Positions 9,501 through 11,807 of a stretch of 11,807 nt of DNA are shown in pieces. The notes under the pieces are model-generated. The model saw only the letters and a program-made list of their open reading frames with translations, made no database searches and was not told where the DNA came from. The stretch lies in assembly GCA_012271065.1 (NCBI GenBank), contig JAAXHE010000202.1, forward strand, positions 37,407 through 49,213, written 5' to 3'. The stretch comes from Candidatus Latescibacterota bacterium (GTDB lineage: Bacteria; Latescibacterota; UBA2968; GCA-2709665). Each line of letters starts with the position of its first letter. The first letter of the stretch is position 1. Both the position numbers and the translations under genes were made by a program.

Positions 9501-9705
9501 ATTCGATCTGCCGCGTGACTTGAGTCTCAACTTCCTCGGGCGCGGCCCCCGGAAATCTCGTTTCTATCACCAGACGAGGAATGGCGATATCCGGAAGCAG
9601 TTCCACACTTAGATGGAAAAATCCAAACGCTCCCAGGAGGCAAAGCGCAACAAAAAGCATGAAAGTCGCAACCGGTCTTTTGACTGATCGTTCGGAGATA
9701 TGCAT
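6511..9705 (-). CDS. RND-family efflux permease, first subunit (HAE1/AcrB-like)
   Basis: A 1064-residue inner-membrane RND permease. TM1 lies at about 12-30, followed by LSVELLPDIAIPRLVIETRF and GAAPEEVETQVTRQIE, typical of the HAE1 clade. The TM4 relay motif is GLIVDNSIVVLENIQRHRE, with D412 kept and N413 in place of the second AcrB aspartate. TM10 reads GIVVNDSIVKIDFIDKRY, with N971 at the AcrB Lys940 position. The C-terminus has KRLRPIVMTTVTTILGLIPM. The loop between TM6 and TM7 (about 500-570) is long and partly hydrophobic (RPVFFLFNLLFDALQTVF), consistent with an amphipathic membrane-surface helix. The start is the ATG at 9705-9703, 25 bp after the fusion-protein stop, with CCGGA about 7 bases upstream. 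A longer in-frame reading to 9798 would overlap the fusion-protein gene and is not needed. It is coupled to permease 2 by a 4-base overlap. Relatives transport drugs, bile salts or lipids; nothing here fixes the substrate. Confidence 0.96.
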   Translation of the reverse strand: MHISERSVKRPVATFMLFVALCLLGAFGFFHLSVELLPDIAIPRLVIETRFPGAAPEEVETQVTRQIESQFATLKSIRNVQSITKSGISHVTLEFYWGTPMDQALLEVREKLDDLSYALPESAGRPNLLRFDPAADPIMTLAVTSNRLENPKNQRDATEALMELKNFVVSIAKRRLEQINGIAQAVILGGVEREIRVTVDINRLNSSGLTLNQVAQALDRNNWTQQSAGTIRKGRFRYSFRAIGQFKDVEDIRKTIVGHRPNGAVISLSDVASVSNTYRERSGFTNWNGREIVGLSILKEGSSNTVLSCREAHRILDQIQREFPDFNVGVITDQGFFIEQAIRNVLMSLLLGGCCAFGVLFLFLRGGKIPAMVGVAIPIAITATFIFLFLLDVNFNVISLGGLALGTGLIVDNSIVVLENIQRHRESGMPLMAAAISGSREISLAVTASTLTTVSVFFPLIFVKGLAGALFFDLSMAVTCVLLISLLVSLTLLPMLVARFADVEKPPPDRKRSTMQAPGRLHRLIWGLLKCLQGPLTRPVFFLFNLLFDALQTVFNAFARWYEARLQWVIQRRVFVLCICGCLLGLSAYLYSGLKIELVPTIDQRGVTIKISLPRGTDLLATRHIASQIESLFINHPGVRDVFSQVGIVHAVLSTQRDQLSAETAKIEVRFKEGYSFDPFIQSVQEVTKNHPNCDFEIQEPRSRFVTLFQASSREVQIRFSGPDLKQCEAIAQNIAATLSTWPSLDFVRVVPNPGNPEYHVYIDRDRTAHYGIASQQVIDFLSAYLRGIEASRIEAFGDRTPLEVTIKRDVQLSDLLNAEIPHSSGAMLPMREFIRVKEGVGYAEIRREKGTRVVAILADVRAEGPVKIWRKLQAHLNQLEMPEGYGVEIAGQNAFIAESLDNLTVIIALSIALVFMVIASHFESLRLPFVILTAVPLAMAGVVFILLITGQSLNIMSLIGIVVLVGIVVNDSIVKIDFIDKRYKEGASLPTAIQEAGQKRLRPIVMTTVTTILGLIPMALSKGAGAELWRPLAWTIIGGIGLSTFLILFAVPALYGVVVRKNR

Positions 9706-9730
9706 CGATTTGTCCGGAATTTCCTGAATT

Positions 9731-11008
9731 TCAGGGTGGGACCGTGCTGACAGCCGCAACGGGTGTGTCGTGAGCGAGGTTGTAATGCCCGGATACAATC
9801 ACGGAATCTCCTTCCTGAACACCCTTTGAAATCTCCGTATAGACCTCATTTTTCAGATTGCTCGCGACGTATCGCCATTTGGCCAATCCATTTTCGACAA
9901 CGAAAACGACGTCTCTCTCATCCCTGTTCAAGATGGCGTCGGTTCTCACGACCAACCTGCGATTGTAAACGCGAGCCGCAATTTTAGCATTGGCAAACAT
10001 ACCGGGTTTCAGCCTGAAATCGGGATTGTCGATCAAAATGCGCACGTCGCAAGTCCCCGTTTCGGGATCGACCGTAGAACGAATCAAATCGACCGCTCCC
10101 CTATAGGTCGCGTCCGGGTACGCAACAAAGATCACCTGCGCGGGCGCCCCCACGTTGATATGACGTAATTCGCTCTCCAATACGCGGGCGTTGACGGTCA
10201 CCTGATCTATATCAATCAGTCGCAAGATTTCCTCGCCGCCGTTGATCCAGCTCCCCGAAAAGCGTTTCAAATCCACAATACGCCCGTCAAATGGGGCATG
10301 TATCCTGGTTTGCTCAAGGATTACCCTGGCGCGTTCCAAATCGGTCCAGGCAGTAATTAAACCCACGCGACCGGCAATCAACCAGAGTCGGTCGTACGTG
10401 GTCGTTTCACCTGTCCGCGCGTGTTGCGCGGACGGCTCCGAAAGCCTTCCGTCCGCCTCTTGATTGCCCGTGTCACGTTCCACTTTTTTCAGCTCTTCAC
10501 CCATCGTCGTTCGGAAGCGCTCTTCAGCCTTCTCCAGAATTTTTGCGCCTTCTGAGATGTTGAGCCTCAACTCCATTGCGTATTGCGTCAATCTTGACGT
10601 GTAGTTGTTTTTGGCATCGATGAATGCCCGACTTTGTTCATCTGAATTCAGGGCCAATAATAGCTGCCCGCGTTCCACGCGCATATTCTCCCGAATGGGC
10701 AATTCGGAAATCCGTCCTCCCTGTTCCACGACGATCGACATCTCCCGCAGGGCCGCCGTATAACCCGTGGCGCGGACGTGCTGTATCAATTTTCGTTTCT
10801 TTGCAATTGCCACCTCGACCGGCACGGGTTCTATCTTCAGCCTGATTTTTCGCGTTTCAGCAGGCGCCGCAACGGGCGCGCTTTCGCTCGCACGCAAGCG
10901 AGGCGTCGTGTCCTCAGCATTAGGACCAAATTCAACGAAATTGAGACCGAACCCAATAACAGAAACTCCAACAATGACCCATATCAATTTTTTCTTTTTT
11001 TGATTCAT
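9731..11008 (-). CDS. RND pump periplasmic adaptor (membrane-fusion protein, HlyD/AcrA-like)
   Basis: A 425-residue adaptor that bridges the inner-membrane permeases and an outer-membrane channel. KKKK at 4-7 precedes a hydrophobic segment at about 8-24, which reads as an uncleaved anchor; there is no lipobox cysteine. Residues 26-60 are an Ala/Pro linker. The split lipoyl domain shows as QGGRISELPIRENMRVERGQ (96-115) and TRIHAPFDGRIVDLKRF (234-250). Between them is a charged alpha-hairpin (about 125-235) with a hydrophilic stretch at 172-205. The beta-barrel spans about 265-345 (RLKPGMFANAKI near its end), and a membrane-proximal domain at about 346-415 ends VQEGDSVIVSG. The start is the ATG at 11008 with GGA nine bases upstream. 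A TTG nine codons earlier is less likely. It is the first gene of the fusion-permease-permease operon, and no TolC-like gene follows. No clear promoter was found in 11009-11142, so transcription from the 73-aa gene is possible. Confidence 0.94.
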   Translation of the reverse strand: MNQKKKKLIWVIVGVSVIGFGLNFVEFGPNAEDTTPRLRASESAPVAAPAETRKIRLKIEPVPVEVAIAKKRKLIQHVRATGYTAALREMSIVVEQGGRISELPIRENMRVERGQLLLALNSDEQSRAFIDAKNNYTSRLTQYAMELRLNISEGAKILEKAEERFRTTMGEELKKVERDTGNQEADGRLSEPSAQHARTGETTTYDRLWLIAGRVGLITAWTDLERARVILEQTRIHAPFDGRIVDLKRFSGSWINGGEEILRLIDIDQVTVNARVLESELRHINVGAPAQVIFVAYPDATYRGAVDLIRSTVDPETGTCDVRILIDNPDFRLKPGMFANAKIAARVYNRRLVVRTDAILNRDERDVVFVVENGLAKWRYVASNLKNEVYTEISKGVQEGDSVIVSGHYNLAHDTPVAAVSTVPP

Positions 11009-11142
11009 AACTTTGAGTCCACTATCCACGATCAAGACAGGCAGGTATTTGAGTAATCACATAGCGATTAATGCTGTCCAAATTTGAATCTTCAGGGCAT
11101 TGGCGGAGGTACCCACGAAAGCCCAGAGCGGACCTGCGGTGG

Positions 11143-11364
11143 CTATCCGAGTTTCACGAGAATCAGCGTGCCAAGCGCGACAAGCGTGGTGAACTGGATA
11201 CCGACAATCCAGCGGAATCCGGAATCCATGCGCTGATGGACGTCGCGGAAGCCGGCATCCATGCGCGTCTCCATCGACGCCATGCGCTGGCTAAGCTGCT
11301 CGGCGATGCCTTCCAGGCGGGAAAGCCTGGCATCGAAATCGGCGGCGGATGTTGCGGTCTGCAT
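11143..11364 (-). CDS. 73-aa coiled-coil protein with C-terminal membrane anchor
   Basis: A small hypothetical protein. Residues 9-50 form a charged helix with 11-residue periodicity, seen best in MDAGFRDVHQR followed by MDSGFRW. Residues 51-70 (WIVGIQFTTLVALGTLILV) form one hydrophobic helix, and the protein ends KLG. Small proteins of this pattern (MD.RF repeats, then a [FR]W[IL]VGIQ-type membrane segment) are widespread hypotheticals; this is recalled, not searched. The start is secure: ATG at 11364-11362 with AGGAGG six bases upstream. It shares strand with the pump operon, 134 bp ahead of it, with no evident terminator between, so it may be the first gene of the same transcript. Its membrane segment resembles that of the 90-aa protein at 2842-3114 (TTLVAL versus TTMVAL, both ending in KL). 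Its function is unknown; a membrane-bound oligomeric accessory factor is one guess. Confidence 0.8.
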   Translation of the reverse strand: MQTATSAADFDARLSRLEGIAEQLSQRMASMETRMDAGFRDVHQRMDSGFRWIVGIQFTTLVALGTLILVKLG

Positions 11365-11370
11365 GGTGTG

Positions 11371-11376
11371 CCTCCT
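11371..11376 (-). promoter_or_regulatory. Consensus Shine-Dalgarno (AGGAGG) of the 73-aa gene
   Basis: The plus-strand CCTCCT reads AGGAGG on the minus strand, six bases before the ATG. It is the only perfect Shine-Dalgarno next to a gene start in this window, and it confirms that the short gene is real and well translated. Confidence 0.85.
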
Positions 11377-11411
11377 GTGTGAGTGTGAGCGCTTAACTTA
11401 ACCTATGTAAA

Positions 11412-11440
11412 TATATACAGAATAAAAAATCCCTCAACAA
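11412..11440 (-). promoter_or_regulatory. Candidate promoter for the 73-aa gene, possibly also the pump operon
   Basis: On the minus strand, TTGTTG (11440-11435) and TATATA (11417-11412) are separated by 17 bp. The -10 region sits in a strongly AT-rich stretch about 50 bases before the start codon. The -35 hexamer lies inside the loop of the hairpin at 11424-11448, so terminator and promoter overlap and only one may be active. Confidence 0.5.
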
Positions 11441-11448
11441 CAAGGGAT
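11424..11448 (-). terminator. Candidate intrinsic terminator for a minus-strand gene to the right
   Basis: Read on the minus strand, ATCCCT (11448-11443) pairs with AGGGAT (11434-11429) across an eight-base loop and is followed at once by a T-run (11429-11424). This suggests that transcription entering from the right on the minus strand ends here, insulating the 73-aa gene and pump operon. The stem is short (6 bp, three GC pairs), so strength is moderate at best. Confidence 0.5.
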
Positions 11449-11603
11449 ATAGGTCTTCGAAAAATAGTTGTCTACATATTGTCTTATCTGAGTCCGGATT
11501 GTGGCTCCCTGTTAAGCCTTACGGGACAAGCTCATAACCAAGCGCATCTGGCGACCGATCCCGTCCGCCCTGCTGTTGCAGGAATTGCGACAACATTGCC
11601 CAA

Positions 11604-11627
11604 TCTCTCCCCCATGAGGGGGAGAGA
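11604..11627. repeat. REP-like perfect palindrome
   Basis: A perfect 10-bp arm TCTCTCCCCC (11604-11613) is matched by GGGGGAGAGA (11618-11627) around an ATGA loop. Pyrimidine/purine arms of this kind resemble the short interspersed palindromes repeated many times in some bacterial chromosomes. A T-run follows on neither strand, so it is not a classical intrinsic terminator, although such a stable stem may block or stabilise RNA. A smaller hairpin, CCTGC-TGTT-GCAGG, lies just to the left at 11569-11582. Confidence 0.6.
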
Positions 11628-11649
11628 GTTGCCTGCCTGCGCCTTACCT

Positions 11650-11689
11650 TACGCAAGCAGCGTGAATTAACCTGCACGCATTTTGCGTA
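11650..11689. repeat. Two-stage stem-loop
   Basis: TACGCAA (11650-11656) pairs with TTGCGTA (11683-11689). Inside it, GCGTG (11660-11664) pairs with CACGC (11675-11679). A symmetric 3x3 internal loop (GCA/ATT) separates the two stems, and ten bases form the apical loop. That makes 12 paired bases in a regular hairpin, more ordered than expected for plain spacer. It could be a transcript end, a structured leader or part of a repeat element. Confidence 0.45.
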
Positions 11690-11730
11690 GAAGTCTTACT
11701 GTAAGGTATAACCTTGATTCGTAAGTCTTC
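11690..11730. repeat. Cluster of short palindromes, operator-like
   Basis: Three dyads crowd into 41 bases. CTTAC-T-GTAAG lies at 11695-11705. AAGGT-ATA-ACCTT lies at 11703-11715. GAAGTCTTAC (11690-11699) mirrors GTAAGTCTTC (11721-11730) with one mismatched pair. This could be a repressor-binding region for a gene beginning right of the window, or a structured piece of a mobile repeat. No regulator family is recognised. Confidence 0.4.
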
Positions 11731-11807
11731 AGGGACGTTAATTCGAATATGTGTTTGGAAATAAAGGCGATTAGACGGCTGATTACCAGGATACACCAGG
11801 TCACTGG

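Larger units (their letters stand above)
11449..11807. other. Right-hand region with no convincing complete gene
   Basis: No open frame here has both a believable start and protein-like content. Two minus-strand frames are open to the window edge: one ends with TAA at 11644-11646 after about 53 codons and contains THIRINVPEDLRIKV, and the other is open for about 46 codons. Either could be the C-terminal tail of a gene lying to the right, but no family is recognisable. On the plus strand, an ATG at 11749 is open to the edge for about 19 codons with only a distant AGGGA upstream. The rest is hairpins (listed separately) and unassigned intergenic sequence. Confidence 0.5.

Noticed and set aside
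11009..11142. Promoter for the pump operon, for example TTGGAC near 11070 on the minus strand
   Set aside because: No -10 element of acceptable quality lies at 16-18 bp from it, so it is not called.
11071..11382. Plus-strand open frame overlapping the 73-aa gene
   Set aside because: The minus-strand gene has a perfect AGGAGG site and coherent coiled-coil/TM architecture; the plus-strand reading has neither.
11391..11517. GCTTAAC at 11391-11397 and GTTAAGC at 11511-11517, matching the R'' and R' consensus of an integron attC site at an attC-like distance
   Set aside because: The sequence between them does not fold symmetrically next to the boxes, no L boxes are found, there is no integrase, and the surrounding genes are not cassettes. 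A chance 7-mer inverted repeat is the simpler reading.
11479..11670. Short plus-strand open frame in the right spacer
   Set aside because: No Shine-Dalgarno, low-complexity content, and it runs through the REP-like palindrome.

Overview
The window reads as accessory chromosomal DNA from a diderm (Gram-negative) bacterium. The evidence for an outer membrane is a three-gene RND-type envelope pump (membrane-fusion protein plus two inner-membrane permeases) filling 3266-11008 on the minus strand. The TM10 motif NDSIVKID in the first permease, as I remember such sequences, is commonest in Bacteroidota and related (FCB-type) phyla. The GC-rich left flank and the small hendecad coiled-coil/membrane genes would fit one of the less-cultivated relatives of that group. 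This placement is an inference, not a demonstration. There are no rRNA, tRNA, CRISPR or transposase genes.

Layout. (1) Bases 1-2682, plus strand: a compact intrinsic terminator of an upstream gene (5-22), a complete amidase-signature hydrolase (96-1448), and, after only 4 bp, a secreted/periplasmic TPR-like helical repeat protein (1453-2682). The two are probably co-translated. (2) Bases 2683-3265: a palindrome-rich promoter region, then a 90-residue coiled-coil protein with one C-terminal membrane helix (2842-3114, plus), then a short convergent intergenic region. (3) Bases 3266-11008, minus strand: the operon reads membrane-fusion protein (11008-9731), RND permease 1 (9705-6511), RND permease 2 (6514-3266). 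The two permease genes share an ATGA overlap. No outer-membrane factor is encoded here. (4) Bases 11143-11364, minus strand: a 73-residue coiled-coil/one-TM protein with a perfect AGGAGG ribosome-binding site, upstream of and co-directional with the pump operon. Its architecture and membrane-segment residues resemble the 90-residue protein at the other end of the pump genes. (5) Bases 11365-11807: no convincing complete gene, but a promoter/terminator pair and a run of hairpins, including a 10-bp REP-like palindrome.

How the genes work together. The fusion protein and two different permeases should form a proton-driven exporter, possibly with a mixed (MdtBC-like) permease trimer, docking onto a TolC-type channel encoded elsewhere. 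The substrate cannot be read from sequence. The amidase/TPR pair looks like a separate unit. Base composition changes visibly between the very GC-rich amidase and the much more AT-rich permease genes, which suggests different histories.

I do not see a clearly new biological system. The observations most worth following are the twin, sequence-divergent RND permeases and the two related coiled-coil/TM microproteins that bracket them.
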